A stretch of DNA of 64,000 bases from Oxobacter pfennigii (GCF_001317355.1 NZ_LKET01000032.1:372001-436000); one strand, 5' to 3'; counted from the first letter of the stretch, positions 8,111 through 17,766 are shown. The notes: generated by a model not told the origin, from the sequence alone. Numbers and translations are program-made.

Positions 8111-9673
8111 TTAGGAAAGGATTGTTTTTAAATCTTCTTCCGGTGTTGAGATTGGCTTTAATCCGAATTTTTCAACAAGAACACCAAGAACATTACTCGA
8201 TATAAATGCCGGAAGTGTAGGTCCTATATATATATTCTTTATTCCGAGGGCAAGGAGTGTCAATAAAATGCACACTGCTTTTTGTTCATACCATGAAAGC
8301 ACCAAGGTCAAGGGCAGGTCGTTTACTCCGCACTCAAAGGCATTGGCAAGGGCTACAGCAACCTGTATCGCCGAGTAGGCATCATTACATTGCCCCATAT
8401 CCATTATCCTTGGAAGACCGCCTATTTCTCCTATATTAAGGTCATTGAAGCGGTATTTTCCGCAGGCTAAGGTTAAAATTACAGTATCCTTAGGAGATTT
8501 TTCAACGAACTCTGTATAGTAATTTCTTCCCGGCCTTGCACCGTCGCAGCCTCCAACCAAGAAGAAATGCTTTATGGCGCCTGCTTTCACAGCGTCGATA
8601 ACCTTATCTGCCACCGAGAGAACAGTATTTCTTGCAAAGCCTGTCATAAGCTCTGTGCCGCCGTTAATGCCTGTCATTATTTTATCTTCGGAGTAGCCGC
8701 CAAGCTCTATTGCTTTTTCAATTACCTTAGTAAAGTCCTTTTTACCGCCTTTTTCTTCAATGTGCACCAATCCAGGATAAGCGACAACTGCTGTAGTAAA
8801 CACCCTGTCTATATATGATGGCTTTGGAGGCATCAGGCAGTTTGTTGTAAACAGGAAGGCTCCGGGAACTTCCTCAAATTCCTTTTGCTGGTTCTGCCAT
8901 GCAGTTCCGAAATTACCCTTAAGCTGAGGATATTTTTTAAGCTCGGGATATGCATGGGCAGGAAGCATTTCACCATGGGTATATACATTTATTCCTTTTC
9001 CTTCAGTCTGCTCTAAAAGCTGCTTTAAATCATACAGATCATGGCCGCTTACCACAATAAATGGCCCTTTTTCAATGATAGTTGTCACCTTTGTAGGAAC
9101 AGGATGGCCATAAGCTGATGTATTTGCTTCATCTAAAAGCGCCATGCATTTTAAGTTTATATGGCCAAATTCCATTAAGATATCCAGCCATTCATTTATG
9201 GAGTATTCTTCTCCTATAGCCTTCATGCCTTTATAAAGCCAGGCCGTAACCTCTTTATCTTCTTTTCCTAAATTAACGGCATGATAGGCATATGCTGCCA
9301 TACCGCGTATTCCCAAAAGCAGCGTGGACCTTAAGGATACTATATCAGTATCTCCGTTCCACAAATTATCAAAGGCCAAATCTTCAGCCTTTCCATACCT
9401 TTCTTTTTCACTATTAGCCAGGCTTATTAATTCCTCCAGTTTTGCGGCATCGAAATTAACATTGGTTATAGTGGCAAAAAGTCCATCCAGCATAACCCGG
9501 TCAGTTTCTTTTATTGTTTCTTTGCCATATGCAGACCTCGCAAGGCCTACCAGCGCACAGGTTAATTCATCCTGTTTGTTTGAAACCTCCGGATTTTTGC
9601 CGCATACTCCTGATACAGTACATGCCTTACCGCCGGCAGTCTGCTCACATTGAAAACAAAACATATTACTCAT
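8111..9673 (-). CDS. hcp: hybrid cluster protein (hydroxylamine/NO reductase, Hcp)
   Basis: A 520-aa hybrid cluster protein (prismane), which reduces hydroxylamine in vitro and is linked to NO and nitrosative stress defence in vivo. The N-terminal cysteine motif C6-X2-C9-X8-C18-X5-C24 binds the cubane cluster and is the short-spacing type of strict anaerobes. The hybrid-cluster ligands are seen in VSGHDLYDL, VYTHGEMLPAHAYPE, TTNCLMPP, GGCDGARPGRNYYTEF and LTLACGKYRFND. AGGGGG precedes the ATG. It lies 32 bases downstream of a ferredoxin-like gene, divergent from a Crp/Fnr gene, an arrangement that fits HcpR-type control. Confidence 0.95.
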   Translation of the reverse strand: MSNMFCFQCEQTAGGKACTVSGVCGKNPEVSNKQDELTCALVGLARSAYGKETIKETDRVMLDGLFATITNVNFDAAKLEELISLANSEKERYGKAEDLAFDNLWNGDTDIVSLRSTLLLGIRGMAAYAYHAVNLGKEDKEVTAWLYKGMKAIGEEYSINEWLDILMEFGHINLKCMALLDEANTSAYGHPVPTKVTTIIEKGPFIVVSGHDLYDLKQLLEQTEGKGINVYTHGEMLPAHAYPELKKYPQLKGNFGTAWQNQQKEFEEVPGAFLFTTNCLMPPKPSYIDRVFTTAVVAYPGLVHIEEKGGKKDFTKVIEKAIELGGYSEDKIMTGINGGTELMTGFARNTVLSVADKVIDAVKAGAIKHFFLVGGCDGARPGRNYYTEFVEKSPKDTVILTLACGKYRFNDLNIGEIGGLPRIMDMGQCNDAYSAIQVAVALANAFECGVNDLPLTLVLSWYEQKAVCILLTLLALGIKNIYIGPTLPAFISSNVLGVLVEKFGLKPISTPEEDLKTILS

Positions 9674-9705
9674 TATTAGTACCCCCTAGTATTTTTTAAT
9701 TTATA

Positions 9706-10434
9706 TTAATTTTCAATGATATCTCCGTTTGTACCTATGGTTACCACACTCCATGGAACAAGCTTTCCGCTGTTTAAAAGAGCCTGTTTTACTGCATTTA
9801 CAATTCCCCCGCAGCAAGGGACTTCCATTCTCAAAACTGTTATGCTTTTTATTTCGTGTGACATAATTATCTGGGTAAGTTTTTCTGAATAATCTATGGC
9901 ATCAAGCTTGGGACAGCCTATTATTGTTATCTTGTTTCTCATAAAGTCATTATGGATGTTGGCATATGCAAAGGCTGTACAGTCTGCTGCCACCAGAAGG
10001 TGAGCATTCTCAAAATATGGTGCGCCGGGAGGAACAAGCTTTATCTGTACCGGCCACTGATTTAGCTGGGATTCCATTGAAACTTGAGTTTTTACTTCTT
10101 TAGCTACTCCCTTTTTCTCAATAGCTCTTGCCTGGCTCCCAGGGCATCCGCAGCCTAATGTTGCAGGTATTGAAGGCTTCTCTTCTTTATGCTTCATCGC
10201 TTCCATGTTCTTTTTTACTGCCTCTTCGTCAAAGTCATCTGCCTCCCGCTCAATGATTTTCATAGCTCCTGTAGGGCATTCGGGAAGGCAGGCGCCAAGT
10301 CCGTCACAGTAGGATTCTGATACAAGCTTTGCTTTTCCGTCTATTAATTTTAATGCTCCTTCATGACAGGCATTTATACATATCCCGCATCCGTTGCATC
10401 TATCTTCGTCAATGGTGATTATCTTTCTTATCAT
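9706..10434 (-). CDS. 4Fe-4S ferredoxin-like protein associated with Hcp
   Basis: A 242-aa protein with two ferredoxin cluster motifs at the N-terminus: CNGCGICINACHEGA (about residues 13-27) and a second set in CDGLGACLPECPTGA (about 43-57). An internal CGCPGS motif (about residue 95) and a C-terminal domain with CPKLD and EVPCCGG carry further cysteines. Such proteins accompany hcp in many clostridia and are thought to supply its electrons. It is the first gene of the hcp operon. The start ATG has an AAGGAGG seven bases upstream. Confidence 0.88.
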   Translation of the reverse strand: MIRKIITIDEDRCNGCGICINACHEGALKLIDGKAKLVSESYCDGLGACLPECPTGAMKIIEREADDFDEEAVKKNMEAMKHKEEKPSIPATLGCGCPGSQARAIEKKGVAKEVKTQVSMESQLNQWPVQIKLVPPGAPYFENAHLLVAADCTAFAYANIHNDFMRNKITIIGCPKLDAIDYSEKLTQIIMSHEIKSITVLRMEVPCCGGIVNAVKQALLNSGKLVPWSVVTIGTNGDIIEN

Positions 10435-10458
10435 TTCAAAACCTCCTTTTATTTTTAA

Positions 10459-10495
10459 GGAAAATGTCCATATTTAATGTTAGGAAACATTTTCC
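10459..10495. other. hairpin-forming inverted repeat in the hcp operon leader
   Basis: GGAAAATGT (10459-10467) and ACATTTTCC (10487-10495) form a 9-bp inverted repeat with a 19-base loop, some 25 bases upstream of the ferredoxin start. On the plus strand it is followed by a T-run like a terminator, but no plus-strand gene ends there. It could shape the leader of the minus-strand operon or be a second operator. Confidence 0.4.
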
Positions 10496-10565
10496 CTTTT
10501 TTTAAAGAAATATATCTGGGTCAGTCGGAGAAGCCTCCGGCTAATTCTCTTGTCTTTGTGAATTT

Positions 10566-10608
10566 ATTTTAATATAATAATGATAAATAATCGGTAACCA
10601 TGGTTACC
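10566..10608 (-). promoter_or_regulatory. HcpR-type palindrome and -10 element between the hcp operon and its regulator
   Basis: GGTAACCATGGTTACC (10593-10608) is a perfect 16-bp palindrome. A minus-strand TAAAAT at 10571-10566 puts its centre 41.5 bases upstream of a predicted start at 10559, the class II activator position for a Crp-family protein. It also lies only 20 bases before the divergent regulator gene, where binding could repress that gene. The region is AT-rich, so other -10 choices exist. Confidence 0.65.
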
Positions 10609-10627
10609 AAAAATACGGGTGATATAA

Positions 10628-11320
10628 ATGTATGAAAAATGGCTGGATACTATAAATAAATGCAGTTTGTTTCAGGATATGAATCCTGTTGGCTTACAGG
10701 CTATGTTTGAGTGTATGGGACCCAGGCTGGGAAAATATAAGAAGGGTGAAAATCTGGCAATTGAAGGCGAAAAATTCGAAGGAATAGGCATTATGCTCTC
10801 GGGAGAGGCCGCAGTTACTAAAGAGAATGCTGCAGGCAACAGAGTAATTATAGACATAGTGGGACCATCGGATATGTTCGGTGAAATTGCTGCATTTTCC
10901 GCCGAAAGAGCCTGGCCGGCAACGGTTGTTGCCCAGGATAACTGCGAGGTCTTATTCCTCCCCCCTGATAAGATAATAAGCGAATGCCAAAACCTATGCC
11001 TATGCCATAAGAATCTTGTTAACAATATGCTTCGCATAATATCCGACAAGGCGTTGATGCTCAATAAAAAGGTGGAGTATTTAACAGTTAAAAGCCTTAG
11101 AGGCAAGATATCAAAATTTTTGCTGGAGCAGCAAAGAACAGTTAAGAGCACCACATTTCTTATGCCAATGAACCGTAATGAGCTGGCTGACTTTCTAAAT
11201 GTATCAAGGCCATCTCTTTCAAGGGAGATGGCCAGAATGATGGAGGAAGGCATCATAGATTTTTACAGATCTTCAGTTAAAATAAAAGACATGGAAGGCC
11301 TGAAAAATATGATAGAGTAG
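10628..11320 (+). CDS. Crp/Fnr family transcription regulator (HcpR-like)
   Basis: A 230-aa Crp/Fnr protein with a cyclic-nucleotide-binding-type domain (about residues 15-125; GEIAAFSAERAWPATVVA resembles the phosphate-binding cassette) and a C-terminal helix-turn-helix NRNELADFLNVSRPSLSREM (about 181-200). It is divergent from the ferredoxin-hcp operon with a perfect dyad between them, the usual context of HcpR, the NO-responsive activator of hcp. No N-terminal Fe-S cysteine cluster like that of Fnr is seen. The HcpR role is inferred from synteny and the dyad. Confidence 0.8.
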   Translation: MYEKWLDTINKCSLFQDMNPVGLQAMFECMGPRLGKYKKGENLAIEGEKFEGIGIMLSGEAAVTKENAAGNRVIIDIVGPSDMFGEIAAFSAERAWPATVVAQDNCEVLFLPPDKIISECQNLCLCHKNLVNNMLRIISDKALMLNKKVEYLTVKSLRGKISKFLLEQQRTVKSTTFLMPMNRNELADFLNVSRPSLSREMARMMEEGIIDFYRSSVKIKDMEGLKNMIE

Positions 11321-11347
11321 CGTTATAATTAAAATGCGATAATAAAC

Positions 11348-12527
11348 CTATTCAAACTTTAAGAGTTTAACTCCGGCTGCAAAGAACAGGGTGCCCATTG
11401 CTATAAGCACTATTGTCGGCAGCACTGCGGCCTCAAAGCCCATACCTTTGCTTGCAATGCTTTCCATACCCTGCATTGCCCATTTCTGAGGTGTAAGCTC
11501 TGCTAAAAAAAGAAGTATTTTATTGCTGACTATCTCCAAAGGCCACATACAGCCTCCTAACATTGAAGTGCTGGTTAAAACCACTGGGCTTATGGACGAA
11601 AGCTGCTCATGGGTTTTAACTATGCCGGAAAGCATAAGCCCCATGGACGTCACAGTGAATACAAAAGCTCCTGCAAGCATCAGTATTCCTGCCATACTGT
11701 TCCCCCAGTCTATGTTAAGCAGATACTTGCCTGCCAATATCAATACGCCCATCTGAATGGCACCGGTTAAGTATGCCACAACCATGGTCCCTCCTAATAT
11801 GGAAAACTTGGATACCGGGGATATGAGCATCCTCTGCCAGGTCTTATACTGCCTGTCGCTTAATATTGTACCTATCCCAAAAACCATGGTATACATGGAA
11901 AAGAATAATGAAAAGCCTATCATGGAATGTTTAAGACTGTCATACCCCTCAGCTGAACTGTTATTTTGGGTTACTGCAGTCACCGATATCGGAACTTTAT
12001 ATTTCCATGCCTCCATTACACTTTGATATGCATCTTCCCACACCTTTAAGGTGTCCTCACCAGGCTTATTTGAGTGTATAAAATCATTGGTAATATCCGC
12101 CTATCCTTATGCTTCCCGCCATCTTTGATGCAATACCGGACACCAGCTCTTGAAGTGTCAATATAAATAAATCATCCTTTATTTTCATTATACCTATGGT
12201 AATTTTCTCAGCATTTTGTATATCAGTATCGAAGCTCTCATTTATCAGCAATGCGGCCAGAGCTTTTCCTTCTTCCACCTTTGCCACGGCATTTTTCATA
12301 TCCGCTTCTGTGAAATCAAATCCAGTACTGTCTTTAAGCTCATCTATAAAGAGCTTTGAATAGCCGCTTTTATCTTCATCTACTATAATTACTTCAGGTT
12401 TGCCGCCGCTTAGCGAGGCGCCGAATATTGCTGTAAGGCCAAAAGCCATGACGGTCATCAATATGAATACCCCTATATCATCCCTCAGCCTTAGAAGTCT
12501 TAATTTTATTACACTAAGCACCGGCAA
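11348..12527 (-). pseudogene. ABC-2 type permease, frameshifted into two reading frames
   Basis: The first part (12527-12084, 147 codons) has an N-terminal membrane segment and the extracellular-domain start PEVIIVDEDKSG. The second part (12043-11348, 231 aa) holds the rest of the extracellular domain and five membrane segments typical of ABC-2 permeases. The two parts lie in different frames. Removing one G near 12110 (in the run AGGCGG on the minus strand) joins them through ...RIADITNDFIHSN... into one ~390-aa protein like the paralogue upstream. Either the gene is recently inactivated or the base is a sequencing error. It overlaps the upstream permease by 14 bases. Confidence 0.75.
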
Positions 12528-13869
12528 TCCCTCCCTTATCTTTAAGAGCCACTACACCAAGCAGTATGAATACAGCCCCTGCTGTTAAAAGAATTGAAAT
12601 ATAGCTTATTATGTCCGTCATGCCATATCCAGCCATAATTTTTAAATAGGCTTTCAGTGCCGTACCGTTAAGAGAAAGAAAGCTTAGATTTTGCAAGGCG
12701 CGGGGCATTATATCAACGGGGAAGAAGCTGCCGCCTAATAGAGCCATTGCCTGTATTATGGCTGTTTCGAATATGTCGGCCATTTTGTAATTACCTGCCC
12801 TGTAAGTGGCAGCTGCAATTAAAGTTCCCAGTCCTGCCACAGCAAAAGCGGCACATATGCTTATTATAATTACTGCAAATGCATTTCCCCATTGAACCTT
12901 TAATGCAAAATTTGAAAAAGCAATCATGATAACCATCTGGAGCAGCGCAATAAAAAATATTGTAAAGAATTTTCCCGCCAGAATTGCAAATTTAGACGTA
13001 CCGGCAACTATCATCCTCTGATAAGTCGTATCTTCCTTTTCTTTAAGAAGCATCCTTCCTCCATGGCCGGATGCAAAGAGTATAAACATGGTCAGCATGG
13101 CAGCAGCATAATAACCGTAACTTTCAATTGGTTTCCTGCCCTGCACTGCCACGTCATCCAAACTTATTTCTATTCCCTCCATTGCTTTACCCATACCTTC
13201 TGTGACAACTTTTATGCCTTTAAATCCATCATTCCCCAAGTTATAAGCCAGGGCTTTTTCTATGAGCACATTCTTTCCAATTATGGTAAAAGACATGATA
13301 TTTGAATAAGCTTCAACAACAGCCTGGACTATCTGGCCGTCTATATTTCTGTCAGGATTTTTTATGATTTTTATATCAATCTTGTTCCTGAAGGGAGTGA
13401 GAAGGTTTATCTTCATATCATATAAAAAACCCTGTGGTAAAACCAACACTGCAGAAACTTCTCCCTTATTTAACATATCAAAAGCCTTAGCTTCTTCTTC
13501 CACAGTGTAGGTTATAATTTTTTTAACATCCTCGCTGTTTAAGAAATCCTCAAAGAATATTTTTTCTATGTCTGTTTCTCCCCCATACTTTTTCAATTCC
13601 TCTATAGTTTCATCGCCTATGTTTCTCGCGAAAAGTCCATTTAATAATGCATCATCAAATCTTATTAAATCGCTATTCTCATCATATTGCTTTACAACAG
13701 CGATGTTTGCCTTTCTGCCGTTACCGTAATCTGTACCTGTAAAAGCTCCCTTTAATGCAAAGCTCAATATGACCATGAGCAAGACAGGCATTAAAAGTAT
13801 TATTGCAAGAGCTTTTTTGTCGCTCAATATGGTTTTTACATCTTTAATGATTATACTTATAATACTCAT
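12514..13869 (-). CDS. ABC-2 type transporter permease
   Basis: A 451-aa permease with one N-terminal membrane segment, a large extracellular domain (about residues 45-250) and five to six C-terminal membrane segments, as in drug or lantibiotic exporter permeases of the ABC-2 family. The ATG at 13869 has a GAGG nine bases upstream; an alternative TTG at 13884 adds five residues. It overlaps the ATPase upstream and the broken permease downstream, so the three form one export operon. The substrate is unknown; the linked two-component system suggests a cell-envelope-active compound. Confidence 0.85.
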   Translation of the reverse strand: MSIISIIIKDVKTILSDKKALAIILLMPVLLMVILSFALKGAFTGTDYGNGRKANIAVVKQYDENSDLIRFDDALLNGLFARNIGDETIEELKKYGGETDIEKIFFEDFLNSEDVKKIITYTVEEEAKAFDMLNKGEVSAVLVLPQGFLYDMKINLLTPFRNKIDIKIIKNPDRNIDGQIVQAVVEAYSNIMSFTIIGKNVLIEKALAYNLGNDGFKGIKVVTEGMGKAMEGIEISLDDVAVQGRKPIESYGYYAAAMLTMFILFASGHGGRMLLKEKEDTTYQRMIVAGTSKFAILAGKFFTIFFIALLQMVIMIAFSNFALKVQWGNAFAVIIISICAAFAVAGLGTLIAAATYRAGNYKMADIFETAIIQAMALLGGSFFPVDIMPRALQNLSFLSLNGTALKAYLKIMAGYGMTDIISYISILLTAGAVFILLGVVALKDKGGIAGA

Positions 13870-13880
13870 AACCATACACC

Positions 13881-14816
13881 TCAATCCCTTAAAGCTTTCC
13901 CTGTCAGTCGAAGGAAAACTGTTTCAAGATCAGGCTTTTTGACGTCAATGGATACCACATGCTTTCCATATTCTGATACTTTAGCAATAATATCTGCCAG
14001 TAATATATCAACGTTTTCACCGGTTATGATTATCATGTCCTGAATGAGTTCTACATAAGCCACACCATCAATTTTCTTAAGCACCTCAATGATATTTGGG
14101 GCATTTTTATCCAGCTTAAGGCTCAGCCTTGTTTCTCCTTTTATAAGTTCTACCAGTTCATCCCGGGTGCCGGAAGCAATTATTTTTCCCTGGTCCATAA
14201 TGCAGATTCGGCTGCAAAGATACTCCGCCTCTTCCATATAGTGACTGGTATATATGATAGTCATACCCTGCCTGTTAAGCTCCAGCACGGTATCCAGTAT
14301 ATGGTTTCTGGACTGGGGATCTATACCTACCGTAGGCTCATCCATTATCAGAAGCTCAGGAATATGCAGCAATGCCGCTCCGATATTTAATCTTCTTTTC
14401 ATGCCTCCCGAATATTTATCCACCCTATCTTTTAAACGGCCGTTTAAGCCTATTATCTCCGAGACCTCGTCAATTCTCTTTTTAAGGTAAGCGCCTTTTA
14501 AACCATACATATTTCCCCAGAAACCCAAATTTTCATATCCTGTGAGGGTGTGATATAGCGCTATATCCTGAGGAACCACCCCTAATTTCTGTCTTATTGT
14601 CTTTGGCTCCTTTAAAATATTTTTACCTTCAAAGAGGATATCCCCCATTGTGGGAGGCAGCAGTGTGGATATCATGGAAATAGCTGTGGACTTGCCTGCA
14701 CCGTTAGGTCCCAGCAAACCAAATACCTCTCCTTTTTTAACTTCGAAATTTATACCATCCACTGCCTTAATATTTCCAAAACTTTTATGCAAATTAACAG
14801 TTCTCAAAAATGTCAT
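13881..14816 (-). CDS. ABC transporter ATP-binding protein (DrrA/CcmA type)
   Basis: A 311-aa ATPase with Walker A LLGPNGAGKST (about residues 34-44), signature YSGGMKRRLNIG, Walker B LLIMDEPTVGID and a TSHYMEEAE switch, followed by a ~90-residue C-terminal domain typical of the DrrA multidrug-export group. The ATG at 14816 has an AAGG at good spacing; a GTG at 14825 lies inside that ribosome site. It starts one base after the lipoprotein stop, so the two are coupled. It energises the two ABC-2 permeases downstream. Confidence 0.9.
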   Translation of the reverse strand: MTFLRTVNLHKSFGNIKAVDGINFEVKKGEVFGLLGPNGAGKSTAISMISTLLPPTMGDILFEGKNILKEPKTIRQKLGVVPQDIALYHTLTGYENLGFWGNMYGLKGAYLKKRIDEVSEIIGLNGRLKDRVDKYSGGMKRRLNIGAALLHIPELLIMDEPTVGIDPQSRNHILDTVLELNRQGMTIIYTSHYMEEAEYLCSRICIMDQGKIIASGTRDELVELIKGETRLSLKLDKNAPNIIEVLKKIDGVAYVELIQDMIIITGENVDILLADIIAKVSEYGKHVVSIDVKKPDLETVFLRLTGKALRD

Positions 14817-14817
14817 A

Positions 14818-15828
14818 TCATTCACCTTCTTGATATTTTATATCAAACAGTTCTTCCATCATAAAAGGCACTCCACCAACTGCATCCATGTTTAATGTGT
14901 TTTCTTCCGTAAGTACCGGGAAGTTAAATTCCTGTTCCTTGTTTATATCCCAATTTTTTATATCCAGTTTGTAATGTACATTATCAATAAGGACCTCCTC
15001 CGAATTTTCAAACTTTAATATCACCTCAATGCTTTCATTTACTATATATCCGTCAATATCCACATATGCAGTATAGCTGAAGCTTTCAATTGTACATTCT
15101 TCAATGCCTTCCTTTATATTTAAAAGCAATTCTTCCGCTGATTCTGCTTCCTCGCATTTTATGTTATTTTTAATGTATTTCTCGAAATTATCTTTAAGTA
15201 TTTCATCCTTTAAAAGAATATCAATACTGCCAGTCATAAGACTTTTTATCTGATCATTATTTAATTTTATGGTGTATTCGGTTGCTTTTACTTCCCCGTC
15301 AGGAGTGGTGAGTGCAATGCTTTTTCCTTTAAATATGTCTTCTCTTTGCATTAACCCCAGCCATATCTCATTGATTTTATCTATCGAGCTTTTAGAAATA
15401 AATTCAAATTCTCCCACCGTATTCTGTTCTTTATTTACCGAATCCTGTATATCATTTATCCTCATATATTTTCCGGCAACAGGAAGCTTCATGAATATTT
15501 CATCTCCGCTAACATAGAGATCGTAATCGAAACCCAATCCTCCGAAGTTCAGATAATTTCTGAATATACTTTTATTTAAGTCTTCATCATAGGCGGCATC
15601 AAAGCTTCCTTTCATATCCTTATAATAATTTATCTCCCTTATATCCTCTTGTGTCATCCCATCTGTATTAAAATCCATTGCAACTGAAAATTCCCCGGAA
15701 GTCCTTCCCCTTTTTAATTGCTCTGTTTTTTGTACAGCTTTTTTGTAATCCCTGAGGCTGTCGCTGCTGCATCCTGATGATGTTACAATAAACAGCAGCC
15801 CGATTATTATAATCAACATTCTTTTCAT
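14818..15828 (-). CDS. hypothetical lipoprotein of the exporter operon
   Basis: A 336-aa exported protein with a type II signal peptide: positive start MKRM, a hydrophobic core and lipobox SSGC with the lipidated Cys near residue 20. The mature part is acidic and rich in beta-type stretches, without a known motif. The ATG at 15828 has a GGAGG six bases upstream; the upstream frame extension to 15900 has no ribosome site. It is the first gene of the ABC exporter operon, so it may act as a surface binding or sensor component. Confidence 0.75.
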   Translation of the reverse strand: MKRMLIIIIGLLFIVTSSGCSSDSLRDYKKAVQKTEQLKRGRTSGEFSVAMDFNTDGMTQEDIREINYYKDMKGSFDAAYDEDLNKSIFRNYLNFGGLGFDYDLYVSGDEIFMKLPVAGKYMRINDIQDSVNKEQNTVGEFEFISKSSIDKINEIWLGLMQREDIFKGKSIALTTPDGEVKATEYTIKLNNDQIKSLMTGSIDILLKDEILKDNFEKYIKNNIKCEEAESAEELLLNIKEGIEECTIESFSYTAYVDIDGYIVNESIEVILKFENSEEVLIDNVHYKLDIKNWDINKEQEFNFPVLTEENTLNMDAVGGVPFMMEELFDIKYQEGE

Positions 15829-15931
15829 TAAATCCCTCCGTTCATTTTTACAGTATAATTTTAGCAATTCTAAAAATAGTTTTCCTGTATCAAAAATCAT
15901 ATATTTACATGTCCGCCTGTGACTTTTTGCA

Positions 15932-15953
15932 CAAAAAAAACGGCATAGCCGTC
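15932..15953 (-). terminator. rho-independent terminator after the response regulator
   Basis: On the minus strand GACGGC TAT GCCGTT is followed by eight T residues immediately after the stop codon of the response regulator. Confidence 0.85.
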
Positions 15954-16601
15954 TTAGAGATTATTTTTTATTGTAAACACTGCCAGTTGAGTTCTATCCC
16001 GCAGGTCAAGCTTTACGAGGATTTTTGTAATATGGTTCTTTACCGTACCTTCGCTTAAATACAGCATGTCGGAAATTTCTTTGTTATTCTTGCCTTCTGC
16101 TAAAAGACGGCAAATTTCAATTTCCCGCTCCGTTAAAAGCTCAGCCCTGGAATCTCTATGGGATTTGGGGTTACTTTGGGCAAGCTCGGAAAATTTATTT
16201 ATAACCTTTACCGCAATTTCTGATTGGATAAGAGCTCCGCCATTATGTACCGTTCGTACGGCTGCAGCTATCTCCGAAGGCGAAGCATCCTTTAAAAGGT
16301 ATCCCGATGCTCCGTTTTTTAAAGCATCGTATATATATTCATCATCGTTAAAAGTAGTCAGCACTATTACCTTTACATCAGGGAAATCCTTCTTTATCAT
16401 TTTTGTGGCTTCCACTCCGTTAACCATAGGCATTTTTATATCCATAAGGATTACGTGGGGCCTGTTCCATTTGCAAGCTTCATATGCTTTTTTCCCATTT
16501 CCGGCAGTACCGCATATTTTTATACCCTCTTCTTTTCCCAAAATGAGTTTAAGCCCTTCCAGCAAAATATCCTGGTCATCAACCAACAGTACTTTTATCA
16601 T
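15954..16601 (-). CDS. NarL/LuxR-family response regulator
   Basis: A 215-aa regulator: receiver domain (residues 1-120) with DDQD acidic pocket, phospho-acceptor Asp in ILMDIKMP (about residue 54), Thr in LTTF and Lys in LLKDA, then a LuxR-type helix-turn-helix LTEREIEICRLLAEGKNNKE (about 152-171). It overlaps the end of the kinase gene upstream by 23 bases, so the two are translated together. Its position beside an ABC-2 exporter operon matches LiaR/VraR-type envelope-stress or antimicrobial-sensing systems; that role is inferred. Confidence 0.92.
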   Translation of the reverse strand: MIKVLLVDDQDILLEGLKLILGKEEGIKICGTAGNGKKAYEACKWNRPHVILMDIKMPMVNGVEATKMIKKDFPDVKVIVLTTFNDDEYIYDALKNGASGYLLKDASPSEIAAAVRTVHNGGALIQSEIAVKVINKFSELAQSNPKSHRDSRAELLTEREIEICRLLAEGKNNKEISDMLYLSEGTVKNHITKILVKLDLRDRTQLAVFTIKNNL

Positions 16602-17766
16602 TTTCTCCCTCCAAATACAAAATACCCTTTATATAAAACCCATTATTGCCTCCGAACTCCACCTCTCCGCCAAAGGCTGCCACCCTTTCTTTTATACCTT
16701 TAATCCCAAAGCCTTCCTTTATATCCTCTGCACCCACGCCATTATCTATCACGTAAAACTCTACGGAACTAACAGCATAATCGAGTTTTATCTGAATACA
16801 GGAAGCTTTGCCGTGCCTTATGGAATTGGTCATAGCCTCCTGCAATATCCGGTATAATACCATATTGGCTGCAGAACATTTTATTGTGTCCTCACCATTA
16901 ATATCAAGTTTAATGCCAGTCCCTGTCTTTTGAGAAAATTCGCGGACAAGATTTTTAATATCTTTCAGCGAAAAAAGAACAGTGTCTGACCCTCTTAATG
17001 TTTCCACCACTTCTCTTATTCCTGACAGGCTGTCTCTTGCCGTGGCTTTTGCATCAACTATCATTTTTTCTACTTTTGAAGCATTCTCATTTAAAAAGTG
17101 TTCTGCCATCTGAAGCTGCATAATAAGCGCAGTCATATTGTGGCCTAATGTATCATGTATATCTCTTGCAATACGGTTTCTCTCTTCGACTACGGTAAGA
17201 CGGTTAACCTCATATATATACCGCTTAAGCCTCTTATGAGCATCCAAAAGCTCCGTATAAAGAATATCCTTTTTTCTCTTTTCCTCCCTGTTATGCTTTG
17301 CAAAGCCCGCGCTTAATAATACCAGTACATTGACCATCATAAAGAAGGCCATCTGAGATATATTTGAGAGGCTGAATCTATAGTAAATAAGATATCCGTA
17401 TTTAATCATGGATATAAGTACTGCAGCTGCTCCTATAATCATCCCTCTTTTAAACTCCAGCAAAAGGACAGCTTCAAGTATTATACTTATATAAAATGTA
17501 TGAAATGTGTAATTTATAAGCAGTCTTGAATTTTGCTCCAGTATATATACAAATGCTATATCAAGAATAAATGACAGATGGTGAAAAGAGCTTTCACGGT
17601 TGATAAAACATCTTGCAAATCCTGTTAAGAGATAAAGTATAAAGAGAGCAGCAAGCACAAACAGCCTTTGCTGCTGTGCGTTTTCAAAATAAACAGCGGC
17701 AAAGAATAATATAGTTAATACAGTGGTTTTAAGTAAATATAAAAAAAGTTTTTGTCTTTTTTCCAT
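16579..17766 (-). CDS. NarL-type sensor histidine kinase (HisKA_3)
   Basis: A 395-aa kinase with about five to six N-terminal membrane segments and almost no extracellular loop (residues 10-160), a short linker helix, the HisKA_3 phosphorylation motif RNRIARDIHDTLGHNMT with His near residue 204, and an HATPase_c domain with NSIRHGKA and GFGIKGIKERV. The lack of a sensor loop suggests it senses within the membrane, as in the LiaS/DesK groups. It pairs with the overlapping response regulator. Confidence 0.9.
   Translation of the reverse strand: MEKRQKLFLYLLKTTVLTILFFAAVYFENAQQQRLFVLAALFILYLLTGFARCFINRESSFHHLSFILDIAFVYILEQNSRLLINYTFHTFYISIILEAVLLLEFKRGMIIGAAAVLISMIKYGYLIYYRFSLSNISQMAFFMMVNVLVLLSAGFAKHNREEKRKKDILYTELLDAHKRLKRYIYEVNRLTVVEERNRIARDIHDTLGHNMTALIMQLQMAEHFLNENASKVEKMIVDAKATARDSLSGIREVVETLRGSDTVLFSLKDIKNLVREFSQKTGTGIKLDINGEDTIKCSAANMVLYRILQEAMTNSIRHGKASCIQIKLDYAVSSVEFYVIDNGVGAEDIKEGFGIKGIKERVAAFGGEVEFGGNNGFYIKGILYLEGENDKSTVG

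Noticed and set aside
10672-11256. 194-codon minus-strand frame opposite the Crp/Fnr gene
   Set aside because: Antisense shadow; the plus-strand protein has clear domain structure, and the minus-strand product does not.
16066-16857. 263-codon plus-strand frame across the response regulator and kinase
   Set aside because: Spans two well-defined overlapping genes on the other strand and has no family features.
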